Origin: CAZTGZ01 sp044339595
GTDB lineage: Bacteria; Bacteroidota; Bacteroidia; NS11-12g; UBA9320
Reading direction: 5' to 3'
Length of the DNA stretch: 8,445 nucleotides
NCBI GenBank assembly: GCA_044339595.1
Contig: JBIIVF010000108.1
Coordinates: forward strand, 1-8,445
Every line of letters starts with the position of its first letter. Position 1 is the stretch's first letter. A model generated the notes under the pieces. It saw nothing but the letters and a program-made list of their open reading frames with translations. It did no database searches and was not told the origin of the DNA. Shown piece after piece: positions 1-7,300 of this stretch. The translations under genes were made by a program, and so were the position numbers.

Positions 1-2197
1 TAATCTCCGGAATTGCAGGAATAACGACGTCCTTCTTTGCCCAAGACTTTAGAAAGTCAATTTTGCTCATCAACTCTTCCTTGGTGATATTTCCGGCTAC
101 TGCCAGTTTAGTCACGGATGGACTGTAAAATCGGTCATAAAAAGATTTACATTCTTCTACTGTTAACTTGTTGAGTGATTTAAAATCACCGGTGTAATAT
201 GTCTCAAGTACGGTTCCTTTGTACATGATCTTATTGAAAACCTTAGAAGCAGTTAAAGACGGATTGGTTTTTTGATTTTGAACCCCTTCAAGGTTTTGCT
301 TTTTGATTCTTTGGAAGTCAGCATCATCAAATCGCGGGGTATAGAGTACTTCCTTTAATAATGATAAAGTTGCATCCAGATTCTCCTTCAATGATTCTAC
401 AAAGATGGTCGTGCTGTAATTGCCTGCACCAAAACTGATGGTGCTACCCAAATTATCTAAGGCATTGGAATATTGTTCCGATGTCAGGGTTTTGGTTCCT
501 TCATCCATCATTTGAGCGGTTAAGTATGCCGTACCTGTTTTAATCTTCTTATCTGCTTCCAGTAAATGACCACCTTCTATGGTTAAGTACATATATACTT
601 TAGGGGTTTCAGCTGTAATCGTTCCGATGAATTCTAACCCATTGTCGAGCTTACCGGTATAATACTCAGGAAATTTTACCTCTTTTGCAGGTGGGGTGGT
701 TGGTTTTTTAGCACGATCAAAATTGTCTGTCGGAGGAGTGTAAATTAGGTTCGCATATTGTGGATCGGTGCGCTTAGGTTCATTCGCATGTGGATTCACA
801 CTTTTGCTTTTTTCTTCATCGCCTTCTATATTCACCTGAGTGGCTTCTCTGCTTACGTTGATGATAACGGCTTTGCGATTATTCACGTAGCGATTGAACA
901 CACGCATGATGTCTTCTTTGCTGAGGTTTTCATACAAATCAATTTCGTCTTGCATGTTGTAAGGCTTGTTCAACATCATATTCCAATGACTTAATTGCAA
1001 GGCCTTGGATGAAACAGAATTCAATTCATCGACTAAGCTGGTTTTATAAATCGTTTTAGCTTTTCTGAGTTCTTCGTCTGACACCCCGTTTTTAGCAAAA
1101 TCTGCCAATACTTCACGCACCATAGTTTCTGCTTCGGCAAAGGTGATACCCATGTAATTGGCCACGATTTGAATGCCAAACATACCGCTCAATTCAAGAC
1201 TTTGATGACTTGCATTGGCTTGTACTGCTTTTTCAGATTTAACAAACTTTTGGTACAAAGGTGAATTATTGTTTCCACCCAAGATATATCCCAAAATGTC
1301 TAGGGCTGCCCTGTCTTTAGAAAATTCAGGAATGGTTGGAAAAACCATATAGGTCAAAGGCAAATAAATATTGTCAGCCATGGGCACATATACGTCTGTT
1401 GGTAAAAGAGGTGCATCGGTTTTCTGATTTTTTACGGTCGGACATTTTTGAAGACTTCCGTAGTATTTTACTACCCATTCTTTTACTTGCTCCGGATTAA
1501 CATCCCCGGAAACGACGAGGGTCGCATTGTTTGGGCCGTACCAACGAAGAAAGAAATTTCTCAAATCATCAAAACTTGCAGCATCTAAATCATCTACAAA
1601 TCCAATGGGTGTCCATTCATACGGATGATTGGCAAACAAGGTTTTGAACAAGTTCTCACTCACCATACCATAGGGCTGGTTGTCATAACGTTGTCTTTTC
1701 TCATTTTTCACCGCATCGCGTTGATTTTCAAATTTCTTTTGTGTAAATCCGTCCAGGTGTGTACCCATTCGATCTGCTTCGAGCCATAACATGGTTTCTG
1801 TGAGGTTACTAGGAGCAGTGTTAATGTACACAGTTTTGTCAAAGGAAGTAAACGCATTGTTGGTTCCTCCTGCTTCACTGATGATTTTGAAATGTTCTTC
1901 GTCTGCTACATTTTTAGAACCTTGAAACATCATGTGTTCAAAGAAATGCGCAAAACCGCTGTTTCTAACACTTTCGCGCGCAGATCCCACGTGATAGGCT
2001 ACCTGCACATGCACAATCGGATCACTGTGATCTTCGTGAATGATCAAGGTTAGATCATTAGACGTCAGTTTGTACTTTTCGAAAGGGATGACAATTTTGT
2101 TCTTTTGAGGTTCAACTTTCTCAATTAATTGAAGAGGCTGAGCCTGAGAAACTGAGAATAATGCCATCGATAGGGCTGATAAGAGTATTTTCTTCAT
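1..2197 (-). CDS. Exported zinc metallopeptidase, M16 (insulinase/processing-peptidase-like) family, 3'-truncated by the window edge
   Basis: The minus strand is open from an ATG at 2197 to the window edge, 732 codons with no stop or frameshift. Residues 1-19 look like a Sec signal peptide (MKK, hydrophobic core, SQA then Q20), so the protein should act in the periplasm or envelope. The first M16 domain carries the inverted zinc motif HFFEH (His84, Glu87, His88). A third zinc ligand, Glu166, lies in KNEKRQ, about the family's normal distance downstream. A linker rich in Pro and Lys (about residues 470-510) leads to a second M16 domain starting near KLDNGLEF (about 515). There the metal site is degenerate: TAYLTAQMMDEGT (about 553-565) lacks HxxEH. 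One catalytic half plus one inactive structural half is the usual arrangement in this family. Bacteroidota two-domain members are roughly 900-950 residues, so about 200 residues should lie outside the window. The family assignment is firm; the substrate is unknown. Confidence 0.95.
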   Translation of the reverse strand, partial: MKKILLSALSMALFSVSQAQPLQLIEKVEPQKNKIVIPFEKYKLTSNDLTLIIHEDHSDPIVHVQVAYHVGSARESVRNSGFAHFFEHMMFQGSKNVADEEHFKIISEAGGTNNAFTSFDKTVYINTAPSNLTETMLWLEADRMGTHLDGFTQKKFENQRDAVKNEKRQRYDNQPYGMVSENLFKTLFANHPYEWTPIGFVDDLDAASFDDLRNFFLRWYGPNNATLVVSGDVNPEQVKEWVVKYYGSLQKCPTVKNQKTDAPLLPTDVYVPMADNIYLPLTYMVFPTIPEFSKDRAALDILGYILGGNNNSPLYQKFVKSEKAVQANASHQSLELSGMFGIQIVANYMGITFAEAETMVREVLADFAKNGVSDEELRKAKTIYKTSLVDELNSVSSKALQLSHWNMMLNKPYNMQDEIDLYENLSKEDIMRVFNRYVNNRKAVIINVSREATQVNIEGDEEKSKSVNPHANEPKRTDPQYANLIYTPPTDNFDRAKKPTTPPAKEVKFPEYYTGKLDNGLEFIGTITAETPKVYMYLTIEGGHLLEADKKIKTGTAYLTAQMMDEGTKTLTSEQYSNALDNLGSTISFGAGNYSTTIFVESLKENLDATLSLLKEVLYTPRFDDADFQRIKKQNLEGVQNQKTNPSLTASKVFNKIMYKGTVLETYYTGDFKSLNKLTVEECKSFYDRFYSPSVTKLAVAGNITKEELMSKIDFLKSWAKKDVVIPAIPEI

Positions 2198-2218
2198 GAA
2201 TTTAGTAATGTTCTCGGG

Positions 2219-2254
2219 CAAAGTTAGACAGTATTTGTATTGTGTATCATCAAA
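2219..2254 (-). promoter_or_regulatory. Candidate promoter of the M16 peptidase gene
   Basis: The minus strand reads TAACTTTG at 2226-2219, a full match to the Bacteroidota -7 consensus TAnnTTTG. TTTG at 2254-2251 could be the -33 element, but the 24-bp spacing is a little longer than the usual 19-21. Transcription would start near 2212, giving a leader of about 15 nt before the ATG at 2197. No Shine-Dalgarno sequence is visible, which is normal for the phylum. Confidence 0.45.
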
Positions 2255-2395
2255 TTCGATGAAAAAGAATGTACGGTCTATCAACGAACATCATTTTCAT
2301 TTGAATAGAGAACCCGATGATCTGTTTTTACTTATATAACCGTCGATTTAAAGGGAAACGAAAGATGGATAAATTCACGGGAAAACATGGTGACA

Positions 2396-2536
2396 TTATT
2401 GTTTGAATATGAACGCGATATGAATGATATTTCTTTTGCGTATTACCTACCGAGGTCCCTGCTGATCGTTATTGTTTGAATATGAACGTGTTATGAATGA
2501 TAATTTTGTTACGTACTTGCCTCCCGAGGTCCCTGC
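2396..2536. repeat. Imperfect tandem direct repeat, two units about 73 bp apart
   Basis: Unit 1 (2396-2462) and unit 2 (2469-2536) align over their whole length with an offset of 73-74 bp. The first 34 bases differ at two positions and include the shared stretch GTTTGAATATGAACG. The middle is more diverged, and the units end in the identical CCGAGGTCCCTGC. This looks like a local duplication followed by drift. Unit 2 runs directly into the left arm of the inverted-repeat element. Confidence 0.85.
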
Positions 2537-2662
2537 GGAGACCTCGGGAGCATTTTACAAAGCAAAAGCAGCCCACTTCTTCCCTATCAAAATCATGATT
2601 AAATTCCCCACCCAACGCCAGAGCACTCTACTTCTGAGTTCTCCGCAGGGCCCTCGGTAGAC
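2519..2662. repeat. 144-bp element with 32-bp imperfect inverted terminal repeats (REP/BIME- or MITE-like)
   Basis: The arm 2519-2550 and the reverse complement of 2631-2662 match at 26 of 32 positions. The shared core is CCGAGG, one variable base, then CCCTGCGGAGA. About 80 bp of AT-rich DNA without a gene separates the arms. A partial third copy of the core sits in direct orientation at 2446-2462. Two facing palindromic units around a short spacer resemble bacterial interspersed mosaic elements; the end-to-end symmetry would also fit a small non-autonomous mobile element. I see no clear target-site duplication. The repeat structure is read directly from the sequence; the element class is inferred. 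Confidence 0.7.
2521..2550. repeat. Perfect hairpin: 11-bp stem, 8-nt loop
   Basis: CTCCCGAGGTC (2521-2531) is the exact reverse complement of GACCTCGGGAG (2540-2550), with loop CCTGCGGA. The stem is GC-rich in an AT-rich intergenic region, so it should fold stably in RNA or single-stranded DNA. No T-run follows on either strand, which argues against a simple intrinsic terminator. It forms the left end of the 144-bp inverted-repeat element. Confidence 0.85.
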
Positions 2663-2701
2663 TAAAAAGCAGCACCTATATCCGCTCAAAATCGCGATTA
2701 A
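2564..2701. repeat. Second short direct-repeat family, two copies about 100 bp apart
   Basis: Copy 1 (2564-2602) and copy 2 (2665-2701) both begin AAAAGCAGC and both end with TCAAAATC, two variable bases, then GATTAA. The intervening 13-15 bases are diverged with a 2-bp length difference. Copy 1 lies inside the inverted-repeat element and copy 2 just outside its right end. The region therefore alternates two repeat types (palindromic core, A/T-rich block, inverted core, A/T-rich block). Confidence 0.65.
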
Positions 2702-2743
2702 TTGCTCCATGCAAGAGCCCTTCACTATAAAATCATAATTCAC

Positions 2744-2769
2744 GAACGTTTCATGAAACAGAAACGTTC
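2744..2769. repeat. Hairpin downstream of tRNA-His (9-bp stem)
   Basis: GAACGTTTC (2744-2752) pairs perfectly with GAAACGTTC (2761-2769) around an 8-nt loop. The loop-side sequence GTTTCATGAAAC is also a perfect 12-bp palindrome by itself, so two alternative folds are possible. In the tRNA-His transcript the hairpin lies about 50-75 nt beyond the tRNA 3' end and is followed by AT-rich sequence without a clean T-run. It could help terminate or process that transcript, or bind a dimeric protein; neither is shown. Confidence 0.4.
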
Positions 2770-2819
2770 AAATTCCGGTCGTTGGAATGTATTCAGAAAA
2801 TTATGTGACCAAGAAAAAT

Positions 2820-2897
2820 TGGGGTGACTGATGGGACTCGAACCCACGACCAACGGAATCACAATCCGCTACTCTAACCAACTGAGCTACAACCACC
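2820..2897 (-). tRNA. tRNA-His, anticodon GTG
   Basis: The minus strand folds into a complete cloverleaf. The acceptor GTGGTTG (2896-2890) pairs with CAGTCAC (2830-2824). The D stem is GCTC/GAGT. The anticodon stem GCGGA/TCCGT surrounds the loop TTGTGAT, with anticodon GTG at 2862-2860 reading His codons CAC and CAU. The T arm is GTGGG-TTCGAGT-CCCAT. The histidine-specific extra base G-1 (2897) is encoded and faces discriminator C73 (2823), the main identity element for histidyl-tRNA synthetase. The 3' CCA (2822-2820) is also encoded. Dropping G-1 and CCA gives the 74-nt body 2823-2896. Confidence 0.97.
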
Positions 2898-2909
2898 GTT
2901 TTAGGGCTG

Positions 2910-2940
2910 CAAATATAAAACAGCAGAGAAATAATTCCAA
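2910..2940 (-). promoter_or_regulatory. Promoter of tRNA-His
   Basis: The minus strand has TTG at 2940-2938, a 20-bp spacer, then TATATTTG at 2917-2910, a full match to the Bacteroidota promoter (TTG, about 19-21 bp, TAnnTTTG). Transcription should begin around 2903, only a few bases before the 5' end of the tRNA. Confidence 0.75.
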
Positions 2941-2988
2941 TAATTTCTAAAAAATATCGTTTAGCGCTAAAGTTCATAATTGAATTCG

Positions 2989-2996
2989 CATTTTTG
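2989..2996 (+). promoter_or_regulatory. Weak candidate -7 element before the flippase gene
   Basis: CATTTTTG matches TAnnTTTG except for its first base, and no TTG is found 19-23 bp upstream. It ends only 8 bp before the ATG at 3005, so a transcript from here would be nearly leaderless. The gene lies divergent to tRNA-His, so it needs its own promoter somewhere in the roughly 100 bp between them. This is the best candidate I can see there. Confidence 0.3.
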
Positions 2997-3004
2997 TCAA
3001 CCGG

Positions 3005-4282
3005 ATGAAAGCCTTGATTCGAAATAAACAACTCTTTACGTTACAACTCTATAATTTCTTGCGTCAGGGAAGTTTACTCCTTATTTCAGTGGCATTGGCA
3101 AAGAGTAACACAGATATCCGTTTGATTGCCGGTTTTGAGACTTCGATGTTGCTTAGTGCCGCCTTTAGTTTTTTTACCATTGCCGGATTGGGGCATTGCC
3201 TCTATCCTATCATGGCCAAAGCGGCCGAAATAAACCGACCTCAATACTACCTGCACACTTTTGTATTGTATGCGATCTCCGGATTCATTGCCGCCTTGGG
3301 TATTTTGATCTCCGCACAATTTATTGAAGACGATTATTTTAGCTCAAAATTATTCTGGTATCCTGCCACGTATATCTTATTCAATGCCGCCGCCTATCTG
3401 ACTGAAAATTACTTTGTGATAGAAAATAAATTACAATCAGCCACCCTTTGGGGCGGATTGTCCTTCTTCATTCAGATTTTCTTGATTTGCTTCCCCCTGA
3501 TCTATTTGAAGAACCTCGAATTGGCTCTTCTTTTAATGTCAATATTTGCGGGCATTCGGTTTGTCATATCGGGTTGGCTCGTTCTCCGCATCAACAAACA
3601 TCTTACTTTTAATCGATCCATTTTTAAGTTAATGTTGAATCGTTCCTGGCCCGTGATGTTAAGCCTCCTGGCCGGAAGCGGATTCGTATACGTCAATCAA
3701 ATGCTGGTTAAAAAAAGTTTCGATGCCACAGATTTTGCTATGTATCGCTATGGAACCCGAGAGTTTCCACTGTTTGCCATTCTCACCAATTCATTCAGCA
3801 GCTTGTTCAGTGCGGCCTATGCAAACCATGCAGAAAAATCTCATTCTGCGGGATTTCAAAGGCTTGCTCATCAGGTATTTATTCCGGCTATTCTGCTCAT
3901 GTGGCTCAGCGAGCCTTTGTTTAAACTGTTTTTTAACGACACCTTGTCAGCCTCTTGGCCGTTGTTCAATATATTGTTGCTCATCGTCCCAACAAAATTG
4001 TTATTTCCTCAATCGGTGCTTTTGGCCAAAGGGAAAACGGGATATCTTTTGTATGCATCCATTATTGAAAGCATCACAGGCATTATTTTGGCCATCTGGT
4101 GGATTCCGCTTTTCGGACTTGCCGGAGCTGCCTGGGCTTTAATCACGGCCTTCATAATGGAAAAAATTATCCTGATGGCGTTTTGCGCGAAAGAAAACGT
4201 TCCGATTCATCATTACACCGATCTCAAGACGCTGTTGTCCTATTTGTTGATTCTATTGATATCTTTTCTCCTAAATCTGTAG
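3005..4282 (+). CDS. Polysaccharide/lipid-linked glycan flippase-like membrane protein (Wzx/PST, MOP superfamily)
   Basis: A 425-residue, very hydrophobic protein with about 12 predicted membrane helices (roughly 12-33, 43-65, 83-104, 117-137, 148-167, 171-194, 212-234, 253-272, 290-309, 319-341, 346-394 as two helices, 407-424). The size, helix count and pattern fit the MOP-superfamily exporters that flip undecaprenyl-linked sugar units across the inner membrane. Supporting features are a polar, charged start to the first helix (LYNFLRQG), the mid-protein segment FAMYRYGTREFP (244-255), and the late GLAGAAWAL (371-379) typical of helix 11. MurJ is less likely, being usually near 500 residues with about 14 helices. 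The gene stands alone, with no glycosyltransferases beside it, so the substrate cannot be told; O-antigen, capsule or other glycan are all possible. The superfamily call is good, the exact role inferred. Confidence 0.82.
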   Translation: MKALIRNKQLFTLQLYNFLRQGSLLLISVALAKSNTDIRLIAGFETSMLLSAAFSFFTIAGLGHCLYPIMAKAAEINRPQYYLHTFVLYAISGFIAALGILISAQFIEDDYFSSKLFWYPATYILFNAAAYLTENYFVIENKLQSATLWGGLSFFIQIFLICFPLIYLKNLELALLLMSIFAGIRFVISGWLVLRINKHLTFNRSIFKLMLNRSWPVMLSLLAGSGFVYVNQMLVKKSFDATDFAMYRYGTREFPLFAILTNSFSSLFSAAYANHAEKSHSAGFQRLAHQVFIPAILLMWLSEPLFKLFFNDTLSASWPLFNILLLIVPTKLLFPQSVLLAKGKTGYLLYASIIESITGIILAIWWIPLFGLAGAAWALITAFIMEKIILMAFCAKENVPIHHYTDLKTLLSYLLILLISFLLNL

Positions 4283-4291
4283 TTATTTTCA

Positions 4292-4314
4292 TGCGCATTT
4301 TCCACAAATGTGCA
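4292..4314. repeat. Small hairpin between the flippase and TPR genes
   Basis: TGCGCATTT (4292-4300) pairs with AAATGTGCA (4306-4314), nine pairs including one G-T, around a 5-nt loop. No T-run follows on either strand, so it is a poor intrinsic terminator. It starts 9 bp after the flippase stop codon and could protect or process the 3' end of that message. Confidence 0.4.
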
Positions 4315-4346
4315 GAAGTAGATACCAAGACCGTCTAAGTTGAAGT

Positions 4347-4354
4347 TATTTTTG
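4347..4354 (+). promoter_or_regulatory. Candidate -7 promoter element of the TPR gene
   Basis: TATTTTTG fully matches TAnnTTTG, but no TTG lies at the normal -33 distance. If used, transcription would begin near 4360, about 15 nt before the ATG at 4376. That would exclude the upstream in-frame TTG at 4340 as a start codon. Read-through from the flippase gene is the alternative. Confidence 0.4.
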
Positions 4355-4375
4355 AAAGGTTATACAAAATCGTCT

Positions 4376-7300
4376 ATGCAAGCCCGAATTATCTCTATAT
4401 TTCTCTTACTTTTTTCACTTGGTTCCATTCAAGTTTCCGCACAAAAAACAGCCATTTACGAAAAAGGGGAAGAATACTACCACAAAGGTGTGGAACTATA
4501 TGAAAAACAATTGTATGGCGCAGCCATTGAAGAATTTGAGCAGTATCAGCAAAGAGAAAAACAAGGCCACAAAACAGCCGAAGCCGGCATTTACAAACTC
4601 ATTTGCGAATTGAGACTCATGCACATGAATGCGGCAGATAAACTCAAAGAACAAATTGAGTTAAATCCTTCCAGCAGCTTAAATAACCTCGCTAAATTTG
4701 AATTGGGCAGTTATTACTTCGAAAAAAGAAAGTACAAAAATGCCATTCGCTATTTCAATGATGTGAGTGTAGCCGCTTTATCGAAAGACAAATGGCAGGA
4801 AGCCAATTTTAAAATCGGATATTCTTATTTTCAAACCGAAAAATATGAGGAAGCCAAACCCTATTTTGATAAGGTCCGGTCGCAAACCGGTAAGTATTAT
4901 GTCTCTGCCAATTACTATTACGGTTACATAAGTTATGTCCAAAAGAATTATTCGCAAGCCCTCAAATCTTTCGAGAAAATTAAAAATGAGGGACCTAAAA
5001 TCATGGATTTGTACATTGCTCAAATCTATTTTGCCCAAGAACAATATCCAAAAGCCCTCGAATACGTCAATAAGGTAAATGATCCAAAATATGCCGATGA
5101 GGTGACGCTGTTAAAGGGAAAGATTCATTTCCAATCAAATGAGTATAAAGATGCGCTCACCCACTTCAAATCATGGAAAGGCAATAGTGAAGACCTCAGC
5201 AATGAAGAAACCTATCAATTTGCCTACAGCTATATGGAAAGTAAATTGTACAGCGATGCTACCACCTATTTTGTGAAGATTTCAGGCGATCAAACTGCCT
5301 TGGGGCAATTGGCCAATTATAACATGGGGAAATGCTTTTTATGGCTGAACAAAAAGCAAAATGCCTATAACTCTTTTGCCACCGCCAAACACCCCGATTT
5401 TAACAAGGAAATTAAGGAAATATCCCACTTTAATTATGCCAAACTGGCTTTTGAATTGGGTTATCAGAACATTGCCATAAAAACTACTCAGGACTTTATT
5501 TCTGAATATCCGCGCAGCACCTACAGCGATGATGCCAAAGGATTGCTGGCAGAAATGTTCCTTCAAACCAGCAATTATTCTCAAGCCATCGCCGTGCTCG
5601 ATCAAATAAAAAACATGAATGAGCAAACCAAAGCGGCCTATCAGAAAATCACCTTCAAGCGTGGGGAAGAACTCTATAACAATAAAGATTTTAACGATGC
5701 CAAGATCATGTTCAACAAATCGTTGAAATACATTTATTACAAGAAAATAGAAGCGGAGACCTATTTCTGGTTGGGTGAAATAGACTACAAAAACAAGTCA
5801 TACAACGCCTCAATCAATCAATACAATCGATTTATAAACATCAGCGAAAGCAAAAAGAGCAATTTCTACAACACGGCTTTTTACAATATGGGATATGCTT
5901 ATTTTATGCAGGAGAACTACAGCCAAGCCCTGAATTATTTTAGAAAATATAAGGATCAAGAAAGTTTCTTTGGAAAAGCACCTCAACGTTATGTCGATAA
6001 TTCACTCAGACTCGCAGATTGTTATTTCTTGCTTTCTCAATATGACAAAGCAGCAGAAGCCTATGGCTATGTGGTGAGCAAACAATTTGATGGCGCCGAT
6101 TATGCCATGTTTCAGCAAGGTATTTTGCTGGGATTGATGAAAAGACCGGATGAAAAAATCATCACCCTTCAAAAACTCGTGAGTCAGTATCCTAAATCAA
6201 TTTATGCCGATGATGCTTATTTCGAAACCGGAAGTACCTATCAGGAACAAAAGAACCCAACCCAAGCTGAAAACTCCTACAATGTATTGATTTCCAAGCA
6301 CGATGAATCTCCCTATATTCCGCTGGCATACAATCGTTTAGCATTGATTTACTATGGCAGAAACATGGATGACCGTTCCTTGACCTATTGTAAAACTGTG
6401 GTGGATCGTTTTCCCCGCACGGAGAGTGCGATGGACGCCATGCGCCTAGCGGAAATGATCTATGTGAATGCCGGCAGAGGAGATGAATACCTCGACTGGT
6501 TAAAAACGGTTCCCAATGCCAATATCCGCATTACCTATCAGGATTCTTTGCTCTATGAAAGCGCCATGACCAAATTCAGAGAAGGAGATTGCGATAAAGC
6601 CATCAAAGGGTTTGCTACCTATATAGAACGTTTCGGAAAAACCGGCTTCTTTCTCAATGATGCCTTTTACTACACAGCAGAGTGTGAAAATTCGAAAAAG
6701 AACACCGTTCAGGCGATTAAGTACTATGAAATGCTCGCTAAACAACCAAAAAATGAGCATTCAGAGAGTACATTTCAGAAACTTGCCCGATTATACTATG
6801 CGGATAAAAATTTCGGAGAGGCACAAACGAATTACGAAAAACTGGAAAAAGTGGCCACTTCCGAAACCAATTATATCGAAGGTTTGATGGGGCAAATGCG
6901 TTGCAATTATGCTTTGTCTAAATATCCGGAGGCCAAGAAAAATGCGGTAACCATCCTACCCATTAAAAATATTTCTAAAGATTACCTGATTGAAGCCAAT
7001 ATGACCTTAGGACGGATACAGATGATGGATAACAATCTAGTTACCGCCCAATTCCACTTTGGATATGTATCAAAAGAAAGCAAAAACGTAATTGGCGCAG
7101 AAGCCATGTATAACCTGGCCAAAATTGACTTCCTGCAACAGAAATACGATACTTGTCGAGAGAGAATCTTTGACCTGAACGATCGATTCACAGCCTATGA
7201 ATATTGGGTAGTAAGCGGATTTATCCTCTTGAGTGATGTCTATGTGGCTCAAAAGGATTATTTCCAGGCCAGGGCTACCTTACAAACCATTTTGGATTCT

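Larger units (their letters stand above)
2198..2819. other. Gene-free region between the M16 peptidase gene and tRNA-His, with a repeat mosaic in its right half
   Basis: No credible protein gene lies in these 622 bp. The left part, to about 2395, holds the peptidase promoter and otherwise nothing I recognise. From 2396 to 2701 the sequence is built from short direct and inverted repeats, listed separately. A hairpin sits at 2744-2769. The two 62-codon reading frames here (plus 2472-2660 and minus 2555-2743) run through the repeats, overlap each other on opposite strands and encode no recognisable motif, so I treat them as chance. Confidence 0.85.

Noticed and set aside
758..994. 78-codon plus-strand frame
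   Set aside because: It lies wholly antisense inside the M16 peptidase, which has motifs, a signal peptide and an unbroken frame; the plus-strand product has no recognisable domain.
2472..2660. 62-codon plus-strand frame in the intergenic region
   Set aside because: It is built from the direct repeat and the inverted-repeat element; its residues follow the repeats, and an equally long frame lies on the other strand over the same bases.
2396..2701. CRISPR array
   Set aside because: There are only two to three imperfect copies of each repeat, in mixed orientation, without regular unique spacers and without cas genes.
2801..3031. 76-codon minus-strand frame
   Set aside because: It reads straight through tRNA-His; the peptide VVAQLVRVADCDSVGRGFES is the familiar false translation of a tRNA gene.
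4292..4314. Hairpin after the flippase gene as an intrinsic terminator
   Set aside because: It has a stem but no run of Ts on either side, so I list it only as a hairpin.
3723..4338. Plus-strand frames at 3723-4142 and 4099-4338
   Set aside because: They are out-of-frame shadows of the flippase gene, which has a coherent membrane topology in its own frame; the Cys/Ser-rich products have no motif.
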